From Candidatus Leptovillus gracilis (GTDB lineage Bacteria; Chloroflexota; Anaerolineae; Promineifilales; Promineifilaceae): 64,000 bases of DNA. Positions 34,676 to 43,516 of this stretch are shown here, in pieces. The translations under genes were made by a program, and so were the position numbers. The stretch is from NCBI GenBank assembly GCA_016716065.1, contig JADJXA010000003.1:682001-746000 (forward strand). The letters are read 5' to 3'. A model generated the notes under the pieces. The model was not told the origin of the DNA and made no database searches. It worked only from the letters and a program-made list of their open reading frames with translations. The first letter of the stretch is position 1. Each line of letters opens with the position of its first letter.

Positions 34676-35299
34676 TTACTCACCCCTATGCCGGCTGTGC
34701 CCGCCCAGGTGCATGGCCGCCTGCACCGCCAGCGTCGCGGCAGCCAGGTCCAAAACCTGGCCGCCAAATCCTTGTTGAAAGCGCTCTGCCTCTTCGCGGC
34801 GCAAAAAAGCCAATACCGTCGGCTCGCAGCAAATCGTTACTGCCGGGCCAACCACGTAAACGGCCGTATGTGCGCTAACAGTACGGCCGTGCAAAAAATC
34901 GGTCGCCAGGGCCAATTCCACCTGCCCAGCCAACCGCGCCAGGCTGATGAGGCCACAATGTGGGCAGCAGGCGCGGCGGCGCGTGCCATCGGTCAGGTGC
35001 AAGACCATTTGCGTGCGTGGGTTGATGCGGCCATGGCAGGCGCAGCAGACATCGTCGGCCAGAGTAGATTCGCTGTCTGGTGTAGATTGGGAAACGGCCG
35101 TGCCAGGCGCAACCACCCCAGGCGAAATCGCCCCACCTCGCACCTTCACCAACTGCCCGACCGCCGCCAACTGGTTCAAGTCGCGGTGAACAGTCATATC
35201 AGAGACGCCAAACAGGCCGCCCATCTCTTGAATAGAAACGATGCCCCGCTCTTGCAGCAAATCGAGGATTTTCTGTTGTCGTTCGGTTGGCAGCGCCAT
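34676..35299 (-). CDS. DeoR-type HTH fused to a NosL-like cysteine-rich domain
   Basis: The 207-residue protein has a DeoR winged helix at 1-60 (ERQQKILDLLQERGIVSIQE, then SDMTVHRDLNQLAAVGQL). The usual sugar-phosphate domain is missing. From about 90 it has DDVCCACHGRINPRTQ, then RRRACCPHCG, TDFLHGRTVSAHTAVYVVG and ICCEPTVLAFLRREEAERFQ, then GFGGQVLDL. The order of dyad cysteines, 'A-DF--G--V-A--A-YVVG' and 'F--R--AE-F---FGG-VL' follows NosL, a copper-binding protein. This suggests a metal- or redox-sensing repressor that governs the two genes downstream in its own operon. Divergent from the two-component system at 35496. Confidence 0.75.
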   Translation of the reverse strand: MALPTERQQKILDLLQERGIVSIQEMGGLFGVSDMTVHRDLNQLAAVGQLVKVRGGAISPGVVAPGTAVSQSTPDSESTLADDVCCACHGRINPRTQMVLHLTDGTRRRACCPHCGLISLARLAGQVELALATDFLHGRTVSAHTAVYVVGPAVTICCEPTVLAFLRREEAERFQQGFGGQVLDLAAATLAVQAAMHLGGHSRHRGE

Positions 35300-35495
35300 C
35301 TATCTTGCCTCTTTGCCGTTACAGCCTTGTTATCTTCACAAATTGTAACAGATGTACACACGGCCGTCATGGACTATTGCGCCCAGGCCAACGGCCAACC
35401 CCCAATGAATCAACGTTGTAGTAACAGTATTAAATCCAGCTTAAATCTGACGGTGGGCATTGATAACGGCCGTCACCTGTGCCACAATGAAGCCT

Positions 35496-36190
35496 ATGAC
35501 CACTGTTCTGCTGATAGACGACGAAATCATGATCACCGAACCATTGGCGCGCGCCTTGCGGCAAGCCGGTTATGACGTACTGGTGGCCCATAACGGCCGA
35601 GATGGCCTTTCCCTTGCCCAAAGCCAACAACCAGACGTTGTTTTGCTGGACGTGCTGATACCCATCATGGATGGCTGGGAAGTCTGCGGCGCGCTGCGCC
35701 GCAACAGCACCGTGCCCATCCTCATGCTCACCGCCCTGGGTGACGAAGTGGACCGCATTTTGGGCCTGGAACTGGGGGCCGACGACTATCTTACCAAGCC
35801 GTTCAGCACCCGCGAACTCATCGCCCGCCTGCGCGCCCTGCTGCGTCGCGTGGAACTAGACCGCCGCCCCATCGCCGCCGACAACCAGATCATCGCCGGT
35901 CCGCTGCGCCTGGAGCTAAACACCCACCGCCTCTTCAAAGACAACGTCGAACTGCCCCTACGCCAGAAAGAGTATGATTTGCTGGCGCTGCTGCTCAGCC
36001 GCCCCGGCGACGTGATCACCCGCGCCGAGTTTTTCGACAAAGTGTGGGGCACAGATTGGCTGGGGGATACGCGCACGTTGGATGTGCATATCCGTTGGCT
36101 GCGCGAAAAATAGAGACCGACCCCGGCCAGCCGCACCTCATCCAGACGGTACGTGGCGTTGGCTACCGCTTTGCGAAGGAGCTAGGTTGA
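35496..36190 (+). CDS. OmpR-family response regulator (apparent frameshift near its end)
   Basis: The receiver domain has TTVLLIDDEIMITEPLARAL, phospho-acceptor in DVVLLDVLIPIMDGW (about 53) and the lysine in DDYLTKPFSTREL. The winged-helix domain has LRLELNTHRLFKDNVELPL, then DTRTLDVHIRWLREK. The frame stops at 36111, but one added A in the run 36106-36110 lets it read IETDPGQPHLIQTVRG, then VGYRFAKEL to a TGA at 36188-36190. That stop overlaps the kinase ATG, the normal arrangement. I therefore annotate the gene to 36190 and treat the break as a probable sequence error. Upstream ATG 35487 is an alternative start. Confidence 0.85.
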
Positions 36191-37593
36191 TGCGTTCACT
36201 GCGCACACGTTTGCTGTTGGCCTATGTCGGCCTGATTCTGGCCGGGTTTACAGCGGTGGCCGTGTTGGCCGGGCGGCAAATTTCCGCCGGTACGGTGCAG
36301 GATTTCAGCAGCCGCCTGCAAGAACAGACGCAGCTTGTGGCCCGCGCCTTTGCCGACCCGTTGGAAGAGGACTACGACAAAGAGTCTGATTGGACCGAAA
36401 TCCGTTCACTACTGCAAACCTACGCCCAGCAAACCAACACCACCATCGTCCTGACCGATGATCACGGCGATTTTTGGCTGAGCAGCAGTGGTGAACGCAG
36501 CAGTACCAACACGCCAGAAATCCGGTCCGCGCAAAGTGGCGCGGTTAGCAGTGAGATTCGCGGCAGCGTCGTTTACGCCGCCGCGCCCATTTGGGAAGAC
36601 GATGACGTGATTGCGGTGGTACAGTTAGCCGCGCCGCTGTCGGGCGCGGCGGCACTGGTATGGCAGCGTTGGTTGGGCCTGGCAACGGCCGTATTGGGAG
36701 TTACGGCCGTTGCCGCCATCGCCGCCTTTTGGTTAGCGACCACCCTGACACGGCCGTTAGAACAACTACGCCACGCCGCCCTGCAAATTGCCCAGGGCAA
36801 TTTCCGCGCCCGGCTGCCCGAAACCCGTCAGGACGAAATCGGCCAGGTCGCCCACGCCTTCAACCATATGAGCGGCCAGGTGGAAGCGATGATCGAGGCG
36901 CAGCGCGCCTTCGCCAGTAACGCCTCGCACGAGCTGCGCACGCCCCTCACCACCATCCGCCTGCGCAGCGAAGCCCTACGTGACGGCGCACTGGACGACA
37001 CGACAGCGCAGCGCTACATCGTCGAGATTGACGAGGAAGTGCGGCGGCTGGGCAATCTGGTGCAAGACCTGATGCTGCTCTCGCGGCTGGACGCTGGTCG
37101 GCAAGAAATCGGCCACGAGCAGGTAGACCCGATCCGTTTGGCGCGTCAACTGCTGCACGAAATCGCCCCGGCCGCTGCCAGCCGCCACATCAACCTGACA
37201 CTGGACGCGCCGGAAACAGCGCCGCCGCTGACGGCCAGCTTCACCCACCTGACCATTGTTTTTCGCAATCTGCTCAACAATGCCCTGAACTATACGCCCG
37301 ATGGCGGCCAGGTCATCTGGCGGCTGGAACCGGTTGGGCCGGTCATCCGGCACACCATTCAAGACAACGGCATGGGCATCGCCGCCGAGGATTTGCCCCA
37401 TCTATTCGACCGCTTCTACCGGGCCGACAAGTCGCGGTCACGGGCTGCGCCGGGGGTGGGGTTGGGGTTGTCGTTGGTGAAGTTGATTGTGGAACTGTAT
37501 GGTGGACAGATTGGCATTGTGAGTGCGGGCCTGGGGGAGGGAACGGCCGTTACTGTGCAGTGGCCGCTGGGCGAGGCGACAATACCTGGATAG
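36190..37593 (+). CDS. Sensor histidine kinase, HAMP-containing
   Basis: The 467-residue protein has two membrane helices (LLLAYVGLILAGFTAVAVLA at about 8-27 and GLATAVLGVTAVAAIAAFW at about 160-180) around an extracytoplasmic sensor loop. These are followed by a HAMP domain (TRPLEQLRHAALQIAQGNF), the H box FASNASHELRTPLTTIRLR with the phospho-histidine, and N, G1 and G2 boxes (NLLNNALNYTPDGGQV, DNGMGIAAEDLPHLFDRFY, GVGLGLSLVKLIVELYGG). Its ATG overlaps the TGA of the partner response regulator. The signal is unknown. Confidence 0.92.
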   Translation: MRSLRTRLLLAYVGLILAGFTAVAVLAGRQISAGTVQDFSSRLQEQTQLVARAFADPLEEDYDKESDWTEIRSLLQTYAQQTNTTIVLTDDHGDFWLSSSGERSSTNTPEIRSAQSGAVSSEIRGSVVYAAAPIWEDDDVIAVVQLAAPLSGAAALVWQRWLGLATAVLGVTAVAAIAAFWLATTLTRPLEQLRHAALQIAQGNFRARLPETRQDEIGQVAHAFNHMSGQVEAMIEAQRAFASNASHELRTPLTTIRLRSEALRDGALDDTTAQRYIVEIDEEVRRLGNLVQDLMLLSRLDAGRQEIGHEQVDPIRLARQLLHEIAPAAASRHINLTLDAPETAPPLTASFTHLTIVFRNLLNNALNYTPDGGQVIWRLEPVGPVIRHTIQDNGMGIAAEDLPHLFDRFYRADKSRSRAAPGVGLGLSLVKLIVELYGGQIGIVSAGLGEGTAVTVQWPLGEATIPG

Positions 37594-37596
37594 AGA

Positions 37597-37626
37597 ACCT
37601 GACAGGTTTGGGCAAACCTGCCAGGT
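37597..37626. repeat. Hairpin, CCTGACAGGT family, after the kinase gene
   Basis: Arms ACCTGACAGGTTT and AAACCTGCCAGGT (one mismatch) enclose GGGC. It begins three bases after the kinase stop codon. It is related to the hairpin at 18461-18490. Confidence 0.55.
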
Positions 37627-37651
37627 CTGATCTCTATTGCATCACTGGTAG

Positions 37652-38218
37652 TTAGCTGCTGGCTCGTTTACGGCCGGTAAACACAGCCAACGCCAGAACC
37701 ACCACAATCACAACCACGCTCAACACCGGCCCCCAGGAAAGCGAAGTGAACCGGTTCAGATTCAGCGACCAGAGAACCGGGTCCAGAATTGTTCCCTTCA
37801 ACGAAGCCGAGCCACCCATAGAGCCGACCAGCACAGTGTTCAGAAAGCCCACCAGAACCAGGAAGGCGCTCCATAGTTTCAGGGTGCTGTTTTGCCACAA
37901 CTTCGGCCCCACGCGCCAGCGCAGTAAGACGAACATGCCCCACGAACCAATCAAAGCCGAAGCCACCAACATCTTGTTCTGAATCAGCAGCGTCTCGCGG
38001 ATGGCCTCGCGCGGCCAGGTGCCAAATATGCCCGAAAGCGCAGTGAATATCGCCAGAATGACGCCAACGGCCGCGGCCACATAAGCCACCTTGTCGGCGC
38101 TGGCAGCCAGGTTGTCATCGCGGCTGCCCATGAAAAACCGAACCGCAAAAGCGGCGGTCGCCAGCACCAGAATGCCGATATTGGCCCCAGACAATACGGT
38201 GTGTAATAAACCTTGCAT
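37652..38218 (-). CDS. Five-helix membrane protein, partner of the heme protein upstream
   Basis: The 188-residue protein has five predicted membrane helices, for example ANIGILVLATAAFAVRFFM, KVAYVAAAVGVILAIFTALS and VLSVVVIVVVLALAVFTG, and few polar loops. Start ATG 38218 is chosen because it follows GGAGAAATAACG and lies two bases beyond the stop of the heme-protein gene, so the genes are coupled. I recognise no named family. A b-type heme or quinone-reactive role is possible given the neighbour. Confidence 0.65.
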   Translation of the reverse strand: MQGLLHTVLSGANIGILVLATAAFAVRFFMGSRDDNLAASADKVAYVAAAVGVILAIFTALSGIFGTWPREAIRETLLIQNKMLVASALIGSWGMFVLLRWRVGPKLWQNSTLKLWSAFLVLVGFLNTVLVGSMGGSASLKGTILDPVLWSLNLNRFTSLSWGPVLSVVVIVVVLALAVFTGRKRASS

Positions 38219-38220
38219 CG

Positions 38221-39663
38221 TTATTTCTCCTTTCCTTTCGAGACATTGAAGGCCGTTACCGTACCACCGACCAACAGCGTCAGGCCGGCCGCCAGCGTCA
38301 GCCACCAATTGAGGGATGAACGGCCGTCGCGTACTTCATGATACACCGAAGCCTGAGCCAGCTTTACAATCGCCGCCTGATCATTACCGTGGCAGCTTTG
38401 GCAGCTTCTTTCATCGGCGCGAATTTCTGGCGCACCGGGGTGGGCGTCGCTGGTCAGCCAGTCCCAGGTGATTTGCCCGGGGTAGTACATGGGCAGCGTG
38501 GTCCAGGGGATAGCGTCCCAGTCTGGATTGTCGCCGCTAAAGCGCACGGCCGTTATTTCTGCCGGTACACCCACGCCAACCTTCATGCCCTGTGAAATGT
38601 AATGCCAGCGCGCGCCGGTGGCGTTTTTATGAATGGCAAAACCGACGTTGTAAGTGCGCCCTTCTAGCAAAGCGTGGTCGGAACTGTTGTTGCCTGTATC
38701 CATCGCCCGGCGTAGTTCCACCCGCCACAAACCATCGGCCCAACGGCCGTCGGCCGTGATGTCTGCCACACCCTCTTGCGGTATGCGCAGCAGGCGGCGC
38801 GGGATCACATCTCCATTTTGCCAGGCGTGGTTCGGGTCAAACGGAACCGAATTGTCGCCAGACAAAAAGTACACATCGTCCTGACTGTATTCACCAGCCA
38901 CCAGGCTGTCCCAGTTAAGCGCGTAAATGCCCGTCTTATCAGGATCAAACATCACATTAGGCTGCTTCAGGTCGCCATCCCAATTGGTGCTTACAGCCGA
39001 TTTACCCTCGTCGCTGTTGCGGTATTCCAGCACATACTGGTCATCCGAATACCCAATCGGGTTACTGCGCACCGAACGCCAATGCCACATATCCAAAAAA
39101 GCGCCAGCTTCAGCCAGCGCCGCTAATTCTTCTGGCGATTTTGGTGTATCCCAAGACGCATCCCACCAGGCAGCGCCATTCCGCGACAGCGGAATAAATT
39201 TGCGAATATCGGCGCGCCCCCAATCTTCCCCCAGAGTGGTTGTAACAGTATCTTCATCAAGCCCATTGCTCAGAGAATCCAGGCCGTCGTGGCAGGCGGC
39301 GTAGCAACCCTGGTTGGCAAATCCCGGGACCACGCCCGTATCCACCATCATAATAACACGGTCTTCGCGCAGACCATACTCATCGGCACCAATGCCGCTG
39401 TCGCCCCGTTTTACCCATTTCCCGTCTTCATATACCAACACATCGTGAAACAAGCTGCCCGGATCGGCCGGCCATTCAAACAGCCAGAGGATATCCTGAC
39501 CATTGTAAGCCGCTTTGACCCGCAATTCCGTCGTGAGTTGATCGGGAACCCAGATGGTGGGTTCTTCTGGTTCAGCATCTTGCGCTGTGGCCGGTAAAGT
39601 GACCAGCGCAGCCACTAAAGCCAACAGCAGCATCCCTAATATTGAAATACGCTTCCTTCGCAT
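38221..39663 (-). CDS. Ethylbenzene-dehydrogenase-like heme-binding protein with c-type heme motif
   Basis: The 480-residue exported protein has a signal peptide (SILGMLLLALVAALVTLPATA). It then shows DQLTTELRVKAAYNGQDILW, typical of the ethylbenzene dehydrogenase gamma-type heme b domain, with NQGCYAACHDGLDSL (a CxxxCH variant). MKVGVGVPAEITAVRFSGDN is followed by a CxxCH in ERSCQSCHGNDQ near the C-terminus, and a final membrane helix WWLTLAAGLTLLVGGTVTAF. It probably carries electrons on the outer face of the membrane. No molybdopterin catalytic subunit is present nearby, so it is not a complete dehydrogenase. It forms an operon with the five-helix protein. An IS66-type element sits about 90 bp upstream. 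Confidence 0.82.
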   Translation of the reverse strand: MRRKRISILGMLLLALVAALVTLPATAQDAEPEEPTIWVPDQLTTELRVKAAYNGQDILWLFEWPADPGSLFHDVLVYEDGKWVKRGDSGIGADEYGLREDRVIMMVDTGVVPGFANQGCYAACHDGLDSLSNGLDEDTVTTTLGEDWGRADIRKFIPLSRNGAAWWDASWDTPKSPEELAALAEAGAFLDMWHWRSVRSNPIGYSDDQYVLEYRNSDEGKSAVSTNWDGDLKQPNVMFDPDKTGIYALNWDSLVAGEYSQDDVYFLSGDNSVPFDPNHAWQNGDVIPRRLLRIPQEGVADITADGRWADGLWRVELRRAMDTGNNSSDHALLEGRTYNVGFAIHKNATGARWHYISQGMKVGVGVPAEITAVRFSGDNPDWDAIPWTTLPMYYPGQITWDWLTSDAHPGAPEIRADERSCQSCHGNDQAAIVKLAQASVYHEVRDGRSSLNWWLTLAAGLTLLVGGTVTAFNVSKGKEK

Positions 39664-39760
39664 TGATTTTTCTCCTGTTAGATGTGTTGAAGCAACGGCT
39701 TACAAACGCCATTGCCAGGATGAATAGATCGTACTGTAACGTTATTTACAGCTACAGTTT

Positions 39761-41243
39761 GTAACTATACAGGTCCAAAACCTGTGGTATAAATGATAAG
39801 CATGGACGAAGTGCAACAACTGCGAGCAGAAAACAAGCAACTTAAGCGAGAAGTCCAAGAACTCCGCGAAAAGTTGACCGTTGCTGAGACTCAAATCAAG
39901 CATTTAGTCGAGTTGCTTGGTCAAAATAGCCACAACTCCAGTTGGCCGTCCAGCCGCGATAAAGGCCGACAGAAGCCTAAGCCCAAAAGTCTACGGCCAC
40001 AAACAGAGCGCAAAGCTGGTGGTCAGGAAGGACATGAAGGGCATACGCTTGAGTTCAATCCCAAACCAGATTTCATTGAACCGCATCGTCCAGCCCGCTG
40101 TGACCATTGCCAAGCCCCATTGTCCGAAGAAATTGTAGCCAGTAAAGTTGCTAAACGACAGGTCTTTGAATTACCGCCATTGCGTTATGTGACCATCGAA
40201 CACCAAGCCGAAACCATCATCTGTCCCTGTTGTGGTGAAGCAACAACCGGTGAATTTCCAGCGGATGTGACCAACCCGGTGCAATATGGTTCGCAAGTCA
40301 AGCGGTTGTCAGTTTATCTGCGCAATGAGCAGTTCATTCCCGTATGAACGGGCGACAGATGTTGGCCGACCTGTTTGAATTACCCATTTCCACTGGTTCA
40401 TTGCAAAACTTTTTAGAGACGGCCGCAGAAAATGTGAAGCCAGCACACAAGCCATTAAAGAAGCCGTCAAAAAGGCCGAAGTCGGTCATGCTGATGAGAC
40501 AGGCTCTATATCAGTGGAAAAGAGCTTGGCTCCATACCGTCAGCACCCCAGAATTGACTTATTATGAACCGCATCAAAGTCGGGGCAAAAAGGCGACTGA
40601 CGCCATTGGCATTCTGCCTGAATTCACCGGCGCCTTGTTCACGATAACTGGGCGACCTATTTCAAGTATCAATTGTTGCTTCATGCCTTGTGCAATGCCC
40701 ATCATTTGCGCGAGTTGACGGCTCTGGTTGAGAACGATCAACAGCAATGGGCAGCACTGATGATTGTCTATTTGTTATCGGCCAAACAATTGGTTGCCGA
40801 AGCTTATCAGGCAGGGGAAACCGAATTGTCAATCGAGCAGTTGCAACGAATCCACCAAATGTATGACACCATTGTTGCCTTCGGTTTAGAGGAAAACCTG
40901 TTACCTGATGAACATCCGCCCCTTGTCAAACGAGGGCGGCGCAAAAAAACAAAGGCGCGTAATCTGGTAGAACGATTTGACAAGCAGCAGGAGGCTATCT
41001 TGCGTTTTGTCCATGATTTTAAGGTGCCGTTTGATAACAACTTGGCTGAACGAGACATCAGAATGATGAAGGTTCAGCAGAAAATCTCAGGCTGTTTTCG
41101 TAGTTGGGAAGGCGCTGAACAATTCTGTTCGCTGCGCACCTATATTTCCACGATTCGTAAACAGGGTCTCAATGTGTGGGAAGCATTAGGGTCTCTGTTT
41201 GACGATAATGTTCTCATGCCTCAACTCACACCTGTATAGTTAC
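39761..41243 (+). mobile_element. IS66-type (tnpC-only) insertion with 8-bp target duplication
   Basis: The ends carry perfect inverted repeats GTAACTATACAGGT (39761-39774 and, inverted, 41230-41243). Target repeats TACAGTTT flank the element at 39753-39760 and 41244-41251, the 8-bp duplication typical of IS66. Only a tnpC-like gene is inside, as in the ISBst12 subgroup. The perfect duplication means recent insertion. Confidence 0.88.
39793..41239 (+). pseudogene. IS66-family transposase TnpC, several frameshifts
   Basis: The first frame (39793-40347) has a coiled N-terminus, the LLGQNSHNSSWPSSRDK motif, and a zinc ribbon CDHCQAPL...CPCCGEATTG. After about 40345 other frames give MLADLFELPISTGSLQNF, LYISGK then RAWLHTVSTPELTYYEPHQS with part of the DDE site, and from about 40645 YFKYQLLLHALCNAHHLREL to VPFDNNLAERDIRMMKVQQK with the catalytic E. 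The breaks at about 40500, 40524 and 40642 are explained by single missing bases in GG, AAAA and G positions. Repaired length is about 480, normal for TnpC. Young ends with many breaks point to read errors. Confidence 0.82.
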
Positions 41244-41410
41244 TACAGTTTAACAAACATCCTGGTGACAATGGCGTCATTGTTTGTCAAAAAGTGTCGC
41301 AGGCGTGCTGCGGACTGCCAATTTGATGTTATAGTATTCACAGGCTGATTCGGTCAAAACGGTCTGGCCTTTGCGTTTGCAGCCTATCTTTCTCTGGTGG
41401 AAAAGAGCTG

Positions 41411-42505
41411 ATGACTGAACCACAACAATTCTTAGCTTCGCGTGCCGAGTTTTTTACAACACGCCACATTCGCAGACTGCGCTTTGCGCTGCCTTTGGGT
41501 CTGTTCTTGCTGGCAACGCTTTTTGAGGGATGGGAACACAGGATAAAGCATGAACCGCTCCTGGTTGACCCAATGGGCTTGCTGGAAATTTTTGTATTTG
41601 GTGTTGTAGGGCCAACCGCTGTTTATCTGGCGCTGACCTATGTGGAACATCTGCTGCAAATATTGCAGCAGGCGCACAGCGATATTGCCCAGTTGAATCG
41701 CGGCTTAGAGCAGAAAGTGGCGCTGCGTACAGCCGAGCTAGAGCAGGCTAATTTGCGCCTACAGGAAATGGATCAGATAAAGTCCGATTTTGTCTCTCTG
41801 GTCAGCCACGAACTGCGCGCACCGCTGGCGACGTTGAATGGCGGGCTGGAGGTGGCCTTGCAATACAAAGAACAGCTTCCACTCAAGGCACAGCGTGTTT
41901 TGCACCTGCTGCTAACGGAAACGGCGCGGTTAACCGAATTTGTGCGCACGATTTTGGATTTGACCCAACTGGAAGCCGGGAAACTGCACGTCCACTGTGG
42001 GCCAGTGGCGCTAAAACCGCTGCTGCAGCAGGCGGTGAATGTGACGTTGGGAGCCGATGCCGGGCAGGTGGTCTGGCAGCTTCCGGCCGATATACCGCCG
42101 CTGTGGGTAGATGAGACCTATACCGAAGAAGTGGTACGCAATCTACTGCGTAATGCGCATAAGTACTCCCCGCCCCAGTCGCCCATCGAGCTAAAAGTGA
42201 CCGTAGCGCCGGGGCAGCTTTGTCTCTGCATTACTGACTATGGTCCGGGCATTCCCGCCGAGAGGCAGGCGCAGGTGTTCGAGCGTTTTGTGCGCATGTC
42301 ACCGGGCAATGGGCACAGCGACCAGCCACGCGGTTGGGGGTTGGGGCTGTATTTTGCCCGGATGCTGCTGCAGCAGCAGGGTGGCAGCCTGACGCTGCAA
42401 TCGCCAGCCCATGAGGATTCCGCTGCGCCGGGCTGCCGGTTTATGCTAACGCTGCCGTTGGCGCAAGAAGAGGAGGCGCAGGATGGCTTGCTTGCTGCTA
42501 ATTGA
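41411..42505 (+). CDS. Sensor histidine kinase with two N-terminal membrane helices
   Basis: This 364-residue protein has helices near residues 24-42 (LRFALPLGLFLLATLF) and 57-77 (LLEIFVFGVVGPTAVYLALT), a coiled signalling helix, an H box FVSLVSHELRAPLATLNG at about 135, NLLRNAHKYSPPQSPIEL, DYGPGIPAERQAQVFERFV and GWGLGLYFARMLLQQQGG. No large sensor domain is seen, so it may sense in the membrane. It overlaps the response regulator gene by 23 bp, giving a kinase-first operon. Confidence 0.9.
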   Translation: MTEPQQFLASRAEFFTTRHIRRLRFALPLGLFLLATLFEGWEHRIKHEPLLVDPMGLLEIFVFGVVGPTAVYLALTYVEHLLQILQQAHSDIAQLNRGLEQKVALRTAELEQANLRLQEMDQIKSDFVSLVSHELRAPLATLNGGLEVALQYKEQLPLKAQRVLHLLLTETARLTEFVRTILDLTQLEAGKLHVHCGPVALKPLLQQAVNVTLGADAGQVVWQLPADIPPLWVDETYTEEVVRNLLRNAHKYSPPQSPIELKVTVAPGQLCLCITDYGPGIPAERQAQVFERFVRMSPGNGHSDQPRGWGLGLYFARMLLQQQGGSLTLQSPAHEDSAAPGCRFMLTLPLAQEEEAQDGLLAAN

Positions 42506-43196
42506 TGATGATGCGGCGCTGTTGGAGCTGCTGGCTGATTATTTGCGGGAGAGGGGCCATGGGGTGCATACGGCCGTAAACGGCGACGACGGCCTCCGAA
42601 CGTTTTATGCCAGCCAGCCAGAATTGGTCATCCTGGACGTCACCATGCCGCAGCGCGATGGCTGGCAAACATTGGGGCGCATCCGCGAAATGGCCCAGAC
42701 GCCGGTGATCATGCTGACGGCGCGCAATGAAGAAACAAGCGTGCTGCGTGGGTTCCAATTGGGCGCGGATGATTACGTTACCAAACCATTTTCTTTTGCC
42801 GAATTGGCGGCGCGGGTGCAAAGCGTATTAAACCGGACCCGACAGCAATCCAACCAGGAACAACCCGATGAAAACAGCCATTTGCTGCGCCAGGGCAATT
42901 TGGTGGTGGACCTGATGGCAAAACAAGTCTGGCGGGGCAAAGAGCTGATTGCCCTGACGCCGACAGAGTTTAAGCTGCTGACGGCGCTCATGGAACGCAG
43001 CGGCGAGGTACTGTCGCCGCAGATGTTGGTGCGTGAGGTGTGGGGCGAGCAGTACGCCAATGACGTGGGCTATGTGCGCCGCTACATCTGGCATCTGCGC
43101 AAAAAGGTAGAGATTGACCCAAACCAACCGCGTTATATTCACAGCGAACATGGCTTTGGCTACCGATTTTTTGCGCTGACAGAGGAAGAAACGTAG
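42483..43196 (+). CDS. OmpR-family response regulator
   Basis: The 237-residue protein has CLLLIDDDAALLELLADYL, the phospho-acceptor in ELVILDVTMPQRDGW (about 53), the lysine in DDYVTKPFSFAELAAR, and a winged helix ending in VGYVRRYIWHLRKKVEID, then SEHGFGYRF. Full length and unbroken. It starts inside the kinase gene and is thus its partner. Targets are unknown. Confidence 0.92.
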   Translation: MACLLLIDDDAALLELLADYLRERGHGVHTAVNGDDGLRTFYASQPELVILDVTMPQRDGWQTLGRIREMAQTPVIMLTARNEETSVLRGFQLGADDYVTKPFSFAELAARVQSVLNRTRQQSNQEQPDENSHLLRQGNLVVDLMAKQVWRGKELIALTPTEFKLLTALMERSGEVLSPQMLVREVWGEQYANDVGYVRRYIWHLRKKVEIDPNQPRYIHSEHGFGYRFFALTEEET

Positions 43197-43516
43197 TTGC
43201 TTTTAGGCGGTCACTAAAAGTTCAACCCTGCTCATCAAACAATCACCGACGACCAGCCAAACGGCCGTTTGGACACAAAAGTTAGTCGGCCATCTATGCG
43301 AGTCGCTGTTTTGTTGTTGGTGGTGAGGGCGCTGCTGGCAGCGAGTACGGCGTATTTACAAGTCTAACCGCAGTACCCTCCGTGTTCCTCAGGTTAGCAG
43401 CTGCGACGAATACAAAAACGCTGCAAAAGGTCATAAACTCGGGTATACTAAATTTGCTGAATTTGTGCGCTGACCAGACGAATCCCTTCCAGGCGCACAG
43501 CGCAAACAGGAAACCC
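43197..43516. other. Spacer before the Ser/Thr kinase gene
   Basis: No gene is supported. An in-frame extension of the kinase gene to 43382 has no domain content. One ACGGCCGT lies at 43261-43268. Confidence 0.5.
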
